64,000 nt of DNA, taken from positions 1 to 64,000 of the forward strand of contig NZ_FNIZ01000021.1 of the NCBI RefSeq assembly GCF_900104185.1, given 5' to 3'. The DNA is from Halobacillus aidingensis (GTDB lineage: Bacteria; Bacillota; Bacilli; Bacillales; Halobacillaceae). The notes under the pieces are model-generated. The model searched no databases. It saw only the letters and a list, made by a program, of their open reading frames with translations, and had not been told where the DNA came from. A program made the position numbers and the translations under genes. Positions 17,641 to 27,352 of this stretch are shown here, in pieces; the stretch's first letter is position 1, and every line of letters starts with the position of its first letter.

Positions 17641-18147
17641 CTACTCTTCGAGTTCAATCATTTGATATTTTGTAATGTACGCATCGCCATCAATAAACGA
17701 TGGCTTCTTCTGGTGCTGAGGACCGGATTTTTTGTGAGCTTCATCAAAAGACTTGGAGTTCTTCCAGTCTTCGAAATCTTGTTCACTGCGCCATTGAGTA
17801 AGGACAACGTACGTATTGCCTTTTAAAGGGCGAAGGATGCGAATGGCTTGAAAGCCTTCACGATTTTCTACATTGCCCGCTCTTTTTTTGAAACGGTCTT
17901 CAAAAACAGGACGGCCTTCGTCACTCACTGGGATGTTGTTCATGACAACATAACCTTTCGATTGCATCGTACCCACATGATCGACGGTTTCATAGTTGCG
18001 TCCTTCTTCAAATATGGACGTATCTTCCCCTTCATAATAGGCGACCGTTTTGTCTTGATCCTGCATGAAAAACAGTGATGCTTCAGGGTGTTGTTGACTC
18101 AGTTTGGATAAGTAATTCAATGTACCATTGGTCATCGATACTTTCAT
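17641..18147 (-). CDS. hmoB: ABM-domain heme-degrading monooxygenase HmoB
   Basis: A 168-residue cytosolic protein. The C-terminal half (about residues 65-165) is an antibiotic-biosynthesis-monooxygenase fold: NNIPVSDEGRPVFEDRFKKRAGNVENREGF, then YVVLTQWRSEQDFEDWKNSKSF. This matches HmoB (YhgC) of Bacillus subtilis, which degrades heme. It lies next to pbpF and hemEHY, as in that organism, so heme synthesis and turnover genes are neighbours. I start it at 18147 after AAAGGAGA; the longer frame to 18243 would overlap the pbpF promoter region. Confidence 0.85.
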   Translation of the reverse strand: MKVSMTNGTLNYLSKLSQQHPEASLFFMQDQDKTVAYYEGEDTSIFEEGRNYETVDHVGTMQSKGYVVMNNIPVSDEGRPVFEDRFKKRAGNVENREGFQAIRILRPLKGNTYVVLTQWRSEQDFEDWKNSKSFDEAHKKSGPQHQKKPSFIDGDAYITKYQMIELEE

Positions 18148-18198
18148 AGCCGAATGTCTCCTTTCCTGCGTTATCTTCAGTTTAGCAAGCAGGGTTCC

Positions 18199-20394
18199 AT
18201 GGTGGCAAGTTTGAAGGATAGAAACAGAAAGGATGCACGCCATTTGAACATCAAAGATTTAAAAGAACGCTTATCTTCTTGGTCCGGGCGATGGAAGTGG
18301 CCGGCCCTCATCTTCCTGACCCTCGTGTTGCTCGCAGGAATTGGTTACCTGATCATATTATTCGGAGGACGGTTTGTCGTAAATGAAGAGGATCTGATTC
18401 TTGATGAAATGACGACCGTGGAGACAGCCGGAGGTGAAGTGATCGAACGAATTTATACGAAAAACAGAAAGAACGTATCCATTCAAGAGGTTCCCGAGCA
18501 CGTCAAGGATGCGTTCATAAGTATAGAGGACAGCCGGTTCAGAGAGCATTCCGGTGTGGATTTTAAAGGGATTATGCGAGCGGTCTATAAAGATATCATC
18601 GCCATGAAAAAGGTGGAAGGTGCTAGTACCATTACTCAGCAGCTGGCCAAAAACATTTTCCTTTCAAATGAAAAGACGTGGATGAGAAAAACGAAAGAAG
18701 TCATGGCTGCTCTTTACTTGGAGCGCAACTATTCAAAGGAAAAAATATTAGAATTGTATTTGAATCGTATTTATTTCGGGGAAGGGACGTATGGCATTGA
18801 AGCTGCTTCTCAGCATTATTTCCAAAAGTCTGCTTCTGAATTGACGATTGCCCAGGGAGCTCTGCTTGCAGGCTTGCCTAAGGCTCCGAATACGTATTCT
18901 CCGTTCGATAACCCGGATCACGCCAAGCAGAGAAGGAATGTTGTGTTATCACGGATGTACGACACAGGAAAAATTGACGCAACCGTAATGAAGCAAATGC
19001 AAGGTTCGACGCTTGCCGTTAAGCGTGCAGAGGAAACGGGTGAAACATGGTCTAATAGTTATGTAGATCTCGTCATCCATGAAGCAGCGGAGAAGTATCA
19101 TATCTCTCGTGATGAGTTAAAACGTGGTGGATACCGGTTGGTTGTAGAAATGGACCCCACCATCCAGAAAATAGCTGCAGAAGGAATGAAAAACGGCGAG
19201 TTCGTCCCAGGTTCCTCGGGGTCGATCGAAGGAGCTTTCACTCTTATGGACCACTCCACAGGTGCGCTTGTTGCAGTTGTTGGTGGACGTGATTTTAAAC
19301 ATGGTGATTTCAACCGTGTCCGGGCGAAACAGGCTCCTGCTTCCATCATTAAACCATTTGCCGTCTATGGTCCGGCCATGATGACAGGAGATTATGATCC
19401 ATTCAGTCTATTATCTGATGAAAAGCAGACGTTTGGCGCAAATGATTATTCTCCAAATAATTATGATGATCAATATGAAGGCGAAGTCTCGTTGTACCAG
19501 GCTTTGATCGAGTCTAAGAATGTGTCCGCCGTATGGCTCCTTGATCAAATTGGTATCTCTTATGCCAAAGGATATTTGGAGAAAGCCGGGTTAACGACAA
19601 AAGATAATGGTTTATCCATTGCTCTCGGTGGATTGTCTGATGGATACACCCCTCTGCAAATGACTGAAGCTTATGGTGCACTTGGTCAAAACGGAAAGAG
19701 ACAAGAAAGCTATACCATTACAAAAGTTCTGGACCGAAATGACAAGGTCATCCATGAACATGCTGCTGATGAAACAGGAGTATTCAACGCACAGACAGCT
19801 TGGTATTTAACAGAAATCCTTCAGACGGCTGTAGAGGAAGGAACAGCGAAGGCTGGTAATTATCCTAAAGCATTAGCAGGGAAAACAGGGACTCACCAGG
19901 ACCAGCATGTGTGGTTTGCGGGGTACACACCTGAATATGCTGGGGCGCTCTGGATGGGCTACGATCAATCAGGAAAGATTGATGGAAGCAGTGCTTATCC
20001 GACTCGCCTCATGAAGGAAATATTAACAAGGATCGATCAGGAAAAAAATCTGGCCGCTACTTTTGAACAACCGGAAGGGGTGGAAAGCTTACCTGAACCT
20101 GTGGATCTTCCCGTTTTAACGGACGTAACAGGAAGTCTCAATTTATCCGGTCTTGCTTCATTAAGAGGGACGATTCGTTGGTCCGCTCCTGATGATGAGC
20201 GAATTGTCTACCGTATTTTCAGGAAAGAAAACGGAGAAGATGTTAAAGTCGGTGAAGTGACGGGGAAAAACGAGTTTAAGGTTAGTGCTTTTGGTATCTT
20301 TGACAAGACGAGCTATTACGTCGTACCCGTAGATCCACTGACAGGGAAGAAAGGTCAGCCTTCCAATACGGTAAGCCTGAGTTGGGACCTGTGA
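18199..20394 (+). CDS. pbpF: Class A penicillin-binding protein PbpF
   Basis: A bifunctional peptidoglycan synthase of about 731 residues. A membrane anchor near residues 32-55 is followed by the glycosyltransferase 51 domain with EDSRFREHSGVD, GASTITQQLAKN, RKTKEVMAALYLERNYSKEK and LYLNRIYFGEGTYGIEAAS. The transpeptidase domain has serine motif S-I-I-K in APASIIKPF, S-K-N in ESKNVSAVW and K-T-G-T. An Ig-like tail follows. The active-site serine lies in an unusual APASIIK context where RQPGSTFK is more common. The start is uncertain: ATG 18199 or GTG 18202, with only a weak AGCAGGG site. The order hmoB-pbpF-hemEHY is conserved. Confidence 0.88.
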   Translation: MVASLKDRNRKDARHLNIKDLKERLSSWSGRWKWPALIFLTLVLLAGIGYLIILFGGRFVVNEEDLILDEMTTVETAGGEVIERIYTKNRKNVSIQEVPEHVKDAFISIEDSRFREHSGVDFKGIMRAVYKDIIAMKKVEGASTITQQLAKNIFLSNEKTWMRKTKEVMAALYLERNYSKEKILELYLNRIYFGEGTYGIEAASQHYFQKSASELTIAQGALLAGLPKAPNTYSPFDNPDHAKQRRNVVLSRMYDTGKIDATVMKQMQGSTLAVKRAEETGETWSNSYVDLVIHEAAEKYHISRDELKRGGYRLVVEMDPTIQKIAAEGMKNGEFVPGSSGSIEGAFTLMDHSTGALVAVVGGRDFKHGDFNRVRAKQAPASIIKPFAVYGPAMMTGDYDPFSLLSDEKQTFGANDYSPNNYDDQYEGEVSLYQALIESKNVSAVWLLDQIGISYAKGYLEKAGLTTKDNGLSIALGGLSDGYTPLQMTEAYGALGQNGKRQESYTITKVLDRNDKVIHEHAADETGVFNAQTAWYLTEILQTAVEEGTAKAGNYPKALAGKTGTHQDQHVWFAGYTPEYAGALWMGYDQSGKIDGSSAYPTRLMKEILTRIDQEKNLAATFEQPEGVESLPEPVDLPVLTDVTGSLNLSGLASLRGTIRWSAPDDERIVYRIFRKENGEDVKVGEVTGKNEFKVSAFGIFDKTSYYVVPVDPLTGKKGQPSNTVSLSWDL

Positions 20395-20501
20395 AAAAAA
20401 GCACAAAATCATGACAAATGTTCCATTTTTCTATACAGAAGAACAATAAATCGTTATAGTTGTAAGCGGATAAATGTTGAACGGGAAAAGGAGTTCTGAA
20501 G

Positions 20502-21539
20502 ATGAACAAAATTGAAAATGACACGATTTTAAAAGCTTTCCGTGGGGAAGAGACAGACCATACACCTGTCTGGTTCATGCGTCAGGCCGGGCGGTCACAG
20601 CCGGAATATCGTAAACTGAAAGAAAAGTACTCATTATTCGAAATCACCCATGACCCTGAACTTTGTGCTTATGTGACACGTCTTCCAGTGGAGCAATACG
20701 GTGTCGATGCGGCGATTCTTTACAAGGACATTATGTCTCCACTTCCTGCTATTGGCGTGGACGTGGAAATAAAAAAAGGCATCGGGCCGGTCATTCACAA
20801 TCCGATAAAAACGAAAGCGGATATTGAAAAGCTCGGAACCATCGACCCTGAAGATGATGTGCCTTATGTAATGGACACGATCCGTCTATTAACAAAAGAA
20901 CAACTCACAGTCCCATTGATCGGTTTCAGTGGGGCACCATTCACCCTGGCGAGCTATATGATTGAAGGTGGGCCATCAAAAAATTACAATAAAACCAAGT
21001 CACTCATGTACAGTGAGCCGATGACATGGTTCGCACTCATGGACAAACTGGCAGACATGGTGATTGCTTACGTAAAAGCACAAGTCGCAGCCGGAGCCAG
21101 TGCGATTCAGATTTTCGACTCCTGGGTTGGTTCTTTGAATGTTGAAGATTATCGTACGTTTATTAAACCAGTGATGCAGCGGATTTTCTCTGAATTGAAA
21201 GAGGAAGGCGTGCCACTGATCACTTTTGGTGTAGGAGCTAGACACCTAATTCATGAATGGGACGACCTTCCTGTTGATGTGCTTGGACTGGATTGGCGCA
21301 TGTCAATTACAGAAGCAAGAAATGAAGGGATCACAAAGCCACTTCAAGGAAACCTGGATCCTTCACTGCTCTTAGCGGACTGGGATACCATTGAAGAAAG
21401 AGCAAAGAAAATCATTGATGAGGGAAGACAACACCCTGCTCACATTTTTAACCTCGGCCACGGTGTAACCCCGGATATCAAACCGGAAACATTGAAGCGG
21501 CTGACTCAACTTATTCATGATTATTCCAAGAAATCTTAA
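20502..21539 (+). CDS. hemE: Uroporphyrinogen decarboxylase
   Basis: A 345-residue cytosolic enzyme that converts uroporphyrinogen III to coproporphyrinogen III. The signature [17 protein letters not shown] near residues 21-37 holds the substrate-binding arginines, and the second signature [17 protein letters not shown] is near 140. Length is usual. AAAAGGAG lies upstream of the ATG. It is the first of hemE-hemH-hemY, all with short gaps, in one likely operon. Confidence 0.96.
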   Translation: MNKIENDTILKAFRGEETDHTPVWFMRQAGRSQPEYRKLKEKYSLFEITHDPELCAYVTRLPVEQYGVDAAILYKDIMSPLPAIGVDVEIKKGIGPVIHNPIKTKADIEKLGTIDPEDDVPYVMDTIRLLTKEQLTVPLIGFSGAPFTLASYMIEGGPSKNYNKTKSLMYSEPMTWFALMDKLADMVIAYVKAQVAAGASAIQIFDSWVGSLNVEDYRTFIKPVMQRIFSELKEEGVPLITFGVGARHLIHEWDDLPVDVLGLDWRMSITEARNEGITKPLQGNLDPSLLLADWDTIEERAKKIIDEGRQHPAHIFNLGHGVTPDIKPETLKRLTQLIHDYSKKS

Positions 21540-21573
21540 TCGTGGTTAAAAAAAGATGAAGAGGTGAAGGAAC

Positions 21574-22503
21574 ATGGCAAAAAAACAAATGGGATTATTA
21601 GTAATGGCCTATGGGACGCCTTACAAAGAAGAAGATCTAGAGAGGTATTACACACATATCCGACGCGGACGCAAACCTTCGGATGAGATGCTGCAGGATC
21701 TGCGTGATCGTTATGATGCCATCGGTGGAATTTCTCCGCTTGCCCGTATTACAGATGATCAGGCAGAAGCTTTGAAGGATGCATTGAACGAAAAGCAGGA
21801 CGATATTGAATTTAAAGTATATCTTGGGCTGAAACATATTGAACCATTTGTAGAGGATGCAGTTGCCCAGATGGCTGAAGATGGGATTGAAGAAGCCGTC
21901 TCCATCGTGCTTGCTCCTCATTACTCCACGTATAGCGTGAAATCGTACAATGGTCGCGCCAAAGAGGAAGCAGAAAAGCACGGCATTTCTATTCGTTCCG
22001 TAGAAAGCTGGTATGATGCACCTGGCTTTATCGACTATTGGAAAGATGTCATTGAAGCGGAATACACCAAGATGACGGAAGAGGAAAAGGAGAAAGCTTG
22101 CCTGATTGTCTCTGCTCACAGTTTACCGATGAAGATTTTGGAAGGGGGAGACCCTTATCCAGATCAATTGAAGAGAACAGCAGAACTGATTTCAGAAGCT
22201 ACTGGAATTACGCAATATGAAATTGGCTGGCAAAGTGAAGGGAACACGCCAGACCCATGGATCGGCCCAGACGTACAAGACTTAACAGAAGAACTTTACC
22301 ATGAAAAAGGCTACCGCAGTTTTGTGTACGCACCTGTTGGATTTGTATCCGACCACTTGGAAGTCCTTTATGATAACGACTGCGAATGTAAAGTCGTGTG
22401 CGACAAAGTCGGAGCTAACTACTATCGTCCAGAAATGCCTAATACTCATCCGAAGTTTATCCAGACACTTGCTGGTGTCGTGATGGATAAAGTGAAAGAG
22501 TAG
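21574..22503 (+). CDS. hemH: Ferrochelatase (coproporphyrin III ferrochelatase type)
   Basis: A 309-residue cytosolic enzyme. [29 protein letters not shown] is the N-terminal signature, the active-site histidine lies in [20 protein letters not shown], and [16 protein letters not shown] with the glutamate-bearing region [13 protein letters not shown] completes the metal site. In Firmicutes this enzyme inserts iron into coproporphyrin III (CpfC). It is 34 bases from hemE and 7 from hemY. Confidence 0.96.
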   Translation: MAKKQMGLLVMAYGTPYKEEDLERYYTHIRRGRKPSDEMLQDLRDRYDAIGGISPLARITDDQAEALKDALNEKQDDIEFKVYLGLKHIEPFVEDAVAQMAEDGIEEAVSIVLAPHYSTYSVKSYNGRAKEEAEKHGISIRSVESWYDAPGFIDYWKDVIEAEYTKMTEEEKEKACLIVSAHSLPMKILEGGDPYPDQLKRTAELISEATGITQYEIGWQSEGNTPDPWIGPDVQDLTEELYHEKGYRSFVYAPVGFVSDHLEVLYDNDCECKVVCDKVGANYYRPEMPNTHPKFIQTLAGVVMDKVKE

Positions 22504-22510
22504 ATCACTT

Positions 22511-23917
22511 ATGGAAGAGAGAAAGCGTATCGTCGTGGTAGGTGGAGGAATCACAGGGTTAACCTCTGCCTACTACTTACAAAAAGAAGCACGGGAGAAA
22601 GACTATCCTTTGGATATTGAATTGTTGGAATCCAGCGACCACCTAGGTGGGAAAATCGATACGGTACAAAAAGATGGCTTTACGATCGAACGTGGGCCAG
22701 ACTCTTTTCTCGCTCGTAAAGAAAGTGCCGGGCGGCTTGCGAGAGAAGTAGGACTAGGGGATGAACTTGTCCCAAACGGTACAGGTCAGTCCTACATTTT
22801 GGTGAATGGTAAACTTCATAAAATGCCAAGTGGTTCTTTTATGGGGATCCCGACAAGGGTCCGTCCATTCCTTTTCTCCGGGTTATTCAGTCCAGTAGGA
22901 AAAGCGAGAGCTGCTTTGGATTTGGTCAAGTCGAAAAAAACAATAGAGGGAGATCAATCCCTCGGTTTGTTTTTCCGGAGAAGGCTTGGAAACCAAGTCG
23001 TTGAAAACTTGATTGAACCGCTCTTGTCTGGTATTTATGCTGGAGATATTGACCGTTTGAGCCTGCAATCCACTTTTCCGAACTTCTACGACCTGGAACA
23101 GAAGTACGGAAGTCTCATTAAAGGATTGCGTCAAACATATCCGATGAAGAAACCGAAAAAAGGTGAAAAAAAACCGAGCATGTTCCGTACATTAAGAAAC
23201 GGCCTCGGTTCTCTTGTGGAAGCGATCGATGAAAGATTGGAACCTGGAACTGTCCAAAAAGGCGTGAAAGTGGATCATATCGAGAAGAAAGCCAATGGTT
23301 ATCATCTTTTATTAAGTGATGGGACGGTAAAAGAAGCGGATGCGGTTATATTAGCGGCTCCCCATTATGCTGTACAACGCATGCTGTCACAGTATGACTT
23401 CTTAGAACCGTTCAAAGAAACGAATGCAACATCTGTAGCAAACGTCGCCATGGCCTTCGATGCCTCAGCCATTAAAAAGGATATCGACGGGACCGGTTTT
23501 GTCGTCTCAAGAAACAGTGACTTCCGTATTACCGCTTGTACATGGACGCATAAAAAGTGGCCCCATTCGACACCGGGAGGAAAAGTCCTCCTGAGGTGCT
23601 ATGTTGGAAAACCTTCCGACCAGGAAGTGGTTCGTAAAACGGACGAAGAGATTGAAGAAATCGTATTGAATGATCTGAACAAAACGATGAATATCACGGC
23701 TAAACCTGAATTCTCTATTGTTACCCGATGGTATGACGCGATGCCTCAATATACAGTCGGTCACAAACAGAGGGTGAATGAGATTACGGAACAAATGGAA
23801 AAGGACCTTCCAGGTGTATATCTTGCAGGTAATTCTTACAGAGGAATCGGTCTGCCAGATTGCATCGATCAGGGAGAAACTGCTGTTCAAAATGTCATAG
23901 ACTTTCTCTATCATTAA
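22511..23917 (+). CDS. hemY: Coproporphyrinogen/protoporphyrinogen oxidase
   Basis: A 468-residue FAD enzyme that oxidises the porphyrinogen in the Gram-positive heme route (CgoX). The dinucleotide-binding fold is VVVGGGITGLTSAYYLQ at residues 9-25, followed by LESSDHLGGKI and ERGPDSFLARK. The C-terminal flavin motif is GVYLAGNSYRGIGLPDCIDQG. It is a soluble or peripheral protein. It is last in hemEHY and ends in a perfect terminator. Confidence 0.95.
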   Translation: MEERKRIVVVGGGITGLTSAYYLQKEAREKDYPLDIELLESSDHLGGKIDTVQKDGFTIERGPDSFLARKESAGRLAREVGLGDELVPNGTGQSYILVNGKLHKMPSGSFMGIPTRVRPFLFSGLFSPVGKARAALDLVKSKKTIEGDQSLGLFFRRRLGNQVVENLIEPLLSGIYAGDIDRLSLQSTFPNFYDLEQKYGSLIKGLRQTYPMKKPKKGEKKPSMFRTLRNGLGSLVEAIDERLEPGTVQKGVKVDHIEKKANGYHLLLSDGTVKEADAVILAAPHYAVQRMLSQYDFLEPFKETNATSVANVAMAFDASAIKKDIDGTGFVVSRNSDFRITACTWTHKKWPHSTPGGKVLLRCYVGKPSDQEVVRKTDEEIEEIVLNDLNKTMNITAKPEFSIVTRWYDAMPQYTVGHKQRVNEITEQMEKDLPGVYLAGNSYRGIGLPDCIDQGETAVQNVIDFLYH

Positions 23918-23952
23918 AAAGGAAGCATTCTTAAGAATGCTTCCTTTTTCTA
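23914..23952. terminator. Terminator hemEHY/nucleoside hydrolase
   Basis: A 17-base perfect palindrome-type stem (AAAAAGGAAGCATTCTT and its complement, 23916-23949), with T and A runs on both sides; it lies between convergent genes. Confidence 0.9.
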
Positions 23953-23967
23953 TCCATTCTTTTTTTA

Positions 23968-24912
23968 CTATTTGGCTGTCATAATATCGACGAAGTCTTT
24001 GATGAAGGCTTTTCGATTGAAGTCAATAATGATATTGTGCATGGGATAATCTTCAATATATTCAGGTGCCGGGCGGAAGTCAGCGTAGGTTAGCCCTTGA
24101 GAAGGCCCGATCGCATTTACACTCACTTGTCTTTCTACAACCTTGTAATCTTCAGGATTCATCAAATAAGAGATTAATGTAACGTCATGAAGAGGGGCAC
24201 CATCAATGCCAGGAATGATGGATTCGTATTGGGTACTGTAGTAGTCCATGATGGGAAAGATGATTTTTGAAAATGGTGTGTCGTTCTCAGCCGCCACTTT
24301 TTTTATCGTATCCAGAGGGATCACCGCGCGGTTGCTTACATTCAAAGGGACAAAGGTTACATTTTCTCCATGAGCGGCTACGATTTTGGCGGCTTGAGGG
24401 TCTCCGTACACGTTAGCTTCAGCAACGGAAGTGCGGTTACCAGGTACGAAAAACGCACCTCCCATTACATAGATATCTCCTGATTTATCAATGTTGCTTT
24501 CAGATTGGATATAGGTAAGAGCGAGAGAAGTAAAACGGGACAGGTTAATAATGGTCAAATCTTCCCCATATGTATCGATCAGTTCGTAAACTTTTTGAAA
24601 ACGTTCATGGTCAGGAGTCTCAATCGTTGGGATGATTTCCCCGAGACCGTGGGCTCCGTGTATATCAAAGAAAAATTCAGGTGGTGCTCCTGTCAGAGGT
24701 TTATCTGCTCCTTTAATAATTGGTATATCAGGTTCTTGAGCCAATTGAAGCAGGTAAGCTGTGTTCTTTAATGCGATATCCTGACTAACGTTCCCATATT
24801 CTGCCACAATCCCCACGACTTCAATTTCAGGGTGGAGAAGGGCATACATAATAGCAAACGCATCATCAACACCCGGATCTGCGATAATCAAAACTTTTCT
24901 CAGGTGAATCAT
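23968..24912 (-). CDS. Nucleoside hydrolase family protein
   Basis: A 314-residue protein of the inosine-uridine preferring nucleoside hydrolase family. The calcium-binding motif appears as ADPGVDDAFAIMYALLHPE near residues 12-30 (the first aspartate of the usual DTDPG is present as ADPG). MGGAFFVPGNRTSVAEANVYGDPQAA near 160-185 and PLHDVTLISYL near 238 form the rest of the site. It would split nucleosides to base and ribose. It is divergent from a LacI-type regulator, which may control it. The ribosome site GGGAG sits very close to the ATG, so the start is less certain. Confidence 0.85.
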   Translation of the reverse strand: MIHLRKVLIIADPGVDDAFAIMYALLHPEIEVVGIVAEYGNVSQDIALKNTAYLLQLAQEPDIPIIKGADKPLTGAPPEFFFDIHGAHGLGEIIPTIETPDHERFQKVYELIDTYGEDLTIINLSRFTSLALTYIQSESNIDKSGDIYVMGGAFFVPGNRTSVAEANVYGDPQAAKIVAAHGENVTFVPLNVSNRAVIPLDTIKKVAAENDTPFSKIIFPIMDYYSTQYESIIPGIDGAPLHDVTLISYLMNPEDYKVVERQVSVNAIGPSQGLTYADFRPAPEYIEDYPMHNIIIDFNRKAFIKDFVDIMTAK

Positions 24913-25016
24913 CTCCCTGTTTTTTCCTTTTTCTAATTTTATTATTCGTGATGGGTTAATATGTGTGGGAAGGTTATTTAAGGTTTTAGTGAATCTATAT
25001 CAATATATGAAAGGGC

Positions 25017-25045
25017 TTGCAAGAAAACTGAATGATTAGTATGAT
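25017..25045 (+). promoter_or_regulatory. SigA promoter of LacI-type regulator gene
   Basis: TTGCAA (25017-25022), 17 bases, TATGAT (25040-25045). Transcription would start inside the palindrome that follows. Confidence 0.7.
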
Positions 25046-25050
25046 TGGAA

Positions 25051-25066
25051 TTGGAAACGTTTTCAA
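25051..25066. promoter_or_regulatory. LacI/CcpA-type operator
   Basis: TTGGAAACGTTTTCAA is a near-perfect palindrome centred on CG, as bound by LacI-family proteins. It overlaps the expected start point of the regulator gene, which suggests autorepression; CcpA binding is an alternative. Confidence 0.65.
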
Positions 25067-25089
25067 GAAAGCATTGAGGGGGAGTAAGT

Positions 25090-26106
25090 ATGGCTACGAT
25101 TGAAGATGTAGCGAAACTGGCTGGATTATCGAGGACAACGGTCTCCCGGGTCATCAATGATCAGCCTTACGTGACAGATGAAAAAAGACAGCGAATCATT
25201 CAAGCCATGAACGACCTTGGATATGTTCCCAATTCTTCCGCCCGTCGTCTTCGAAGTCAAAAAACGGAGACGATCGCCGTTCTATTGCCACGCCTGACAA
25301 ATCCTTTTTTCGGTAATTTGATAGAGGCGATGGAGGAAAAAGCTTCCGAGTGGGGATATCAAGTCATCGTCTGTCAAACACATGATTCCAAGAAAAAAGA
25401 AATGGATTACTTACAATTATTGAAGACGAAGCAAGTGGACGGTGTGATTATGGCTTCACTTGTTAATGATTGGGAAGATGTTAAACCTTTTTTAGAGTGT
25501 GGACCTATCGTTTTTTGTAATGAATATATGGACGAGTCCAGCATTTCTATGATTCATATGGATCACAAGCAAGCGGCATATGAAGCGACCATTCACCTGT
25601 TGGAACAGGGGTGCACACACATTTCCTATGTAAGTGGTGGGCCTGAAAGTCACTTGTCAAAAAAACGGAAAGAAGGTTTTACGGAAGCTTTGTCTGAATA
25701 TGGACTTTCTTTTCAGGAAGATTTAGCGATTGACTGGGCCATGGATGTCAGTGATGGTCAAAAAGTCTTTCATATGATTAAGGATGAGCTTCCACATGTA
25801 GATGGTGTATTTACTGGAAGCGACGAGGTTGCTGCCGGGTTAATTTATGAAGCGACTTCCTCATCCAATTGGGTGATTCCAGATGATTTAGCCGTCGTCG
25901 GTTTTGATAACCAGATGATCTCTTTATTGATGGTTCCTTCCGTTACAACGATTGAACAACCTGTGAAACAAATGGCTGATAAAACGGTTGAAGTGTTAAT
26001 CCAACAACTCTTGCATCCTGGTGCTCTTGCCCCGAACAGATATGTCTATCCTCATCAGCTGCTTGTAAGAAATTCCACAAAACGCAAAAAACTATCCATC
26101 CAGTAG
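25090..26106 (+). CDS. LacI-family transcriptional regulator
   Basis: A 338-residue regulator. The N-terminal HTH (ATIEDVAKLAGLSRTTVSRV, residues 2-21) is followed by the hinge helix SSARRLRSQKTE and a periplasmic-binding-type ligand domain (IAVLLPRLTNPFFGNLIEAM onward, with FDNQMISLLMVPSVTTIEQP near the end). The ligand is unknown. The divergent nucleoside hydrolase suggests control of nucleoside use, but this is an inference. An operator-like palindrome overlaps its own promoter. The stop codon lies inside the terminator hairpin. Confidence 0.9.
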   Translation: MATIEDVAKLAGLSRTTVSRVINDQPYVTDEKRQRIIQAMNDLGYVPNSSARRLRSQKTETIAVLLPRLTNPFFGNLIEAMEEKASEWGYQVIVCQTHDSKKKEMDYLQLLKTKQVDGVIMASLVNDWEDVKPFLECGPIVFCNEYMDESSISMIHMDHKQAAYEATIHLLEQGCTHISYVSGGPESHLSKKRKEGFTEALSEYGLSFQEDLAIDWAMDVSDGQKVFHMIKDELPHVDGVFTGSDEVAAGLIYEATSSSNWVIPDDLAVVGFDNQMISLLMVPSVTTIEQPVKQMADKTVEVLIQQLLHPGALAPNRYVYPHQLLVRNSTKRKKLSIQ

Positions 26107-26133
26107 CACCCTGCCGGATGGATAGTTTTTTTG
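26090..26133 (+). terminator. Terminator overlapping the end of the LacI-type gene
   Basis: ACTATCCATCC (26091-26101) pairs with GGATGGATAGT (26116-26126), followed by a T run. The first arm lies in the coding region. Confidence 0.85.
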
Positions 26134-26158
26134 TGATCCAAAAATTTATTGAGCTATA

Positions 26159-26215
26159 TAGCAGGATTGCGAAAGACTCGAAATCGAGTCTTCCACAATA
26201 GGGAGCTATTATGAA
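26159..26215. repeat. Core-less scar of the composite element
   Basis: A right end (agcaggattgcgaaagactc) is joined directly to a left end (gagtcttccacaatagggagct), so gaaagactcgaaatcgagtctt forms a short palindrome. The hairpin modules are missing. Confidence 0.7.
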
Positions 26216-26230
26216 AAAGGGGAAAAAAAG

Positions 26231-26261
26231 GCAAAAAAAATAGCAGCCTTTGACAGCTGCT
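26231..26261 (-). terminator. Terminator of yhfH-like gene
   Basis: AGCAGC / GCTGCT arms (26242-26261) with an A run upstream on the plus strand, which reads as a T run on the minus strand. Confidence 0.6.
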
Positions 26262-26305
26262 CCAAATCTCATGTTCTTTCTTATGTTTTTTGTGGAATAC
26301 TAGAC

Positions 26306-26434
26306 TTAGCGGGCCGGATGGTCACATTCGTCGCAAATGTTGCCGTAGCAGTCAGCTTTTTCCTGGATCACATTCCCGCAGTTGGAGCAGTGCTTTTTCG
26401 GAAGGTTACGGAAGAACTCAAGAACACTCATCAT
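26306..26434 (-). CDS. yhfH: Small zinc-ribbon-like protein, YhfH family
   Basis: A tiny gene of 42 residues. It reads MMSVLEFFRNLPKKHCSNCG, then a segment ending CDECDHPAR. Two cysteine pairs (CSNCG and CDEC), with a further Cys between them, suggest a small zinc ribbon. GGAGGCG lies ten bases before the ATG. It is divergent from yhfI and has its own terminator. The Bacillus subtilis gene order yhfH-yhfI-lplJ (yhfJ)-lcfB (yhfL) supports the name. The function is unknown. Confidence 0.8.
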   Translation of the reverse strand: MMSVLEFFRNLPKKHCSNCGNVIQEKADCYGNICDECDHPAR

Positions 26435-26554
26435 CTGTAAATCGCCTCCAATTAATTTTTAATGTAAAACCATTGTATTATAACAATATTCAGAAATCAA
26501 CCATCTGTTATAAAACAATGTACAATTAGGCTAAAAGTTTTAGGAGTGATGAAA

Positions 26555-27286
26555 ATGAAAGTGACAATTATCGGTTATTGGGGAGCTTACCCTGCAGCGG
26601 GTAGTGCAACTTCTGGGTATTTATTTGAAAAAGACGGGTTTTCGATGCTAGTCGATTGTGGGAGCGGTGTGTTATCACGGCTGCAACAATTTAAGAAGGT
26701 AGATGAACTGGATGCGGTCGTTCTTTCTCATTATCATCATGACCACATTGCAGATATTGGACCTCTTCAATATGCCTGCCTTGTTCAGAATACCATTGCA
26801 GAGACAAACAAAACGCTCCCAATCTATGGCCATAAAGAAGAGAAGGGTAAGTTTGAAACGTTAACACATCAATATACGAAAGGAATAGCTTATGAGCCTG
26901 GTAAAACACTGGAAGTAGGTCCTTTCTCCATCCAATTCCAAAAAACGAATCATCCTGTCTCTTGTTATGGTATGCGGATTTCTGATGGTAATGACACGGC
27001 GGTTTACACAGCAGATACAAGCTATTTCAAGGAGTGGGCGACATTTGCAAAAAATGCGGACCTTCTGATTACAGATACAAACTTTTATAAAGACATGGAC
27101 GGAAAGAAAGCGGGGCATATGACGAGTACAGAGGCAGCCACCATTGCTGAAGAGGGCAATGTGCAGACATTATGGCTCAGTCATTTGCCACACTTTGGGC
27201 AGCTGACGAGGCTGCGTCAGGAAGCGGAGGATATCTTCGGCGGAACCATTCAACTGGCGGACGAAGGGCTTACATGGAGTAAATGA
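26555..27286 (+). CDS. yhfI: MBL-fold metallohydrolase YhfI
   Basis: A 243-residue cytosolic hydrolase of the RNase Z-like metallo-beta-lactamase group. Metal-binding SHYHHDHIADIGPL near residues 57-70, TNHPVSCYGMRI near 130, TADTSY near 150 and LWLSHLPH near 210 supply the remaining ligands. The substrate is unknown. I chose ATG 26555, eight bases after AGGAG, which gives the YhfI-type N-terminus MKVTIIGYWGAYP; GTG 26546 and ATG 26549 are within or too close to the ribosome site. Confidence 0.9.
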   Translation: MKVTIIGYWGAYPAAGSATSGYLFEKDGFSMLVDCGSGVLSRLQQFKKVDELDAVVLSHYHHDHIADIGPLQYACLVQNTIAETNKTLPIYGHKEEKGKFETLTHQYTKGIAYEPGKTLEVGPFSIQFQKTNHPVSCYGMRISDGNDTAVYTADTSYFKEWATFAKNADLLITDTNFYKDMDGKKAGHMTSTEAATIAEEGNVQTLWLSHLPHFGQLTRLRQEAEDIFGGTIQLADEGLTWSK

Positions 27287-27352
27287 ATTGTTTCCAAGCC
27301 CCTAAACGATTACAATGGTACATGGACAATACGGACTGAAAGGATGAAACGC

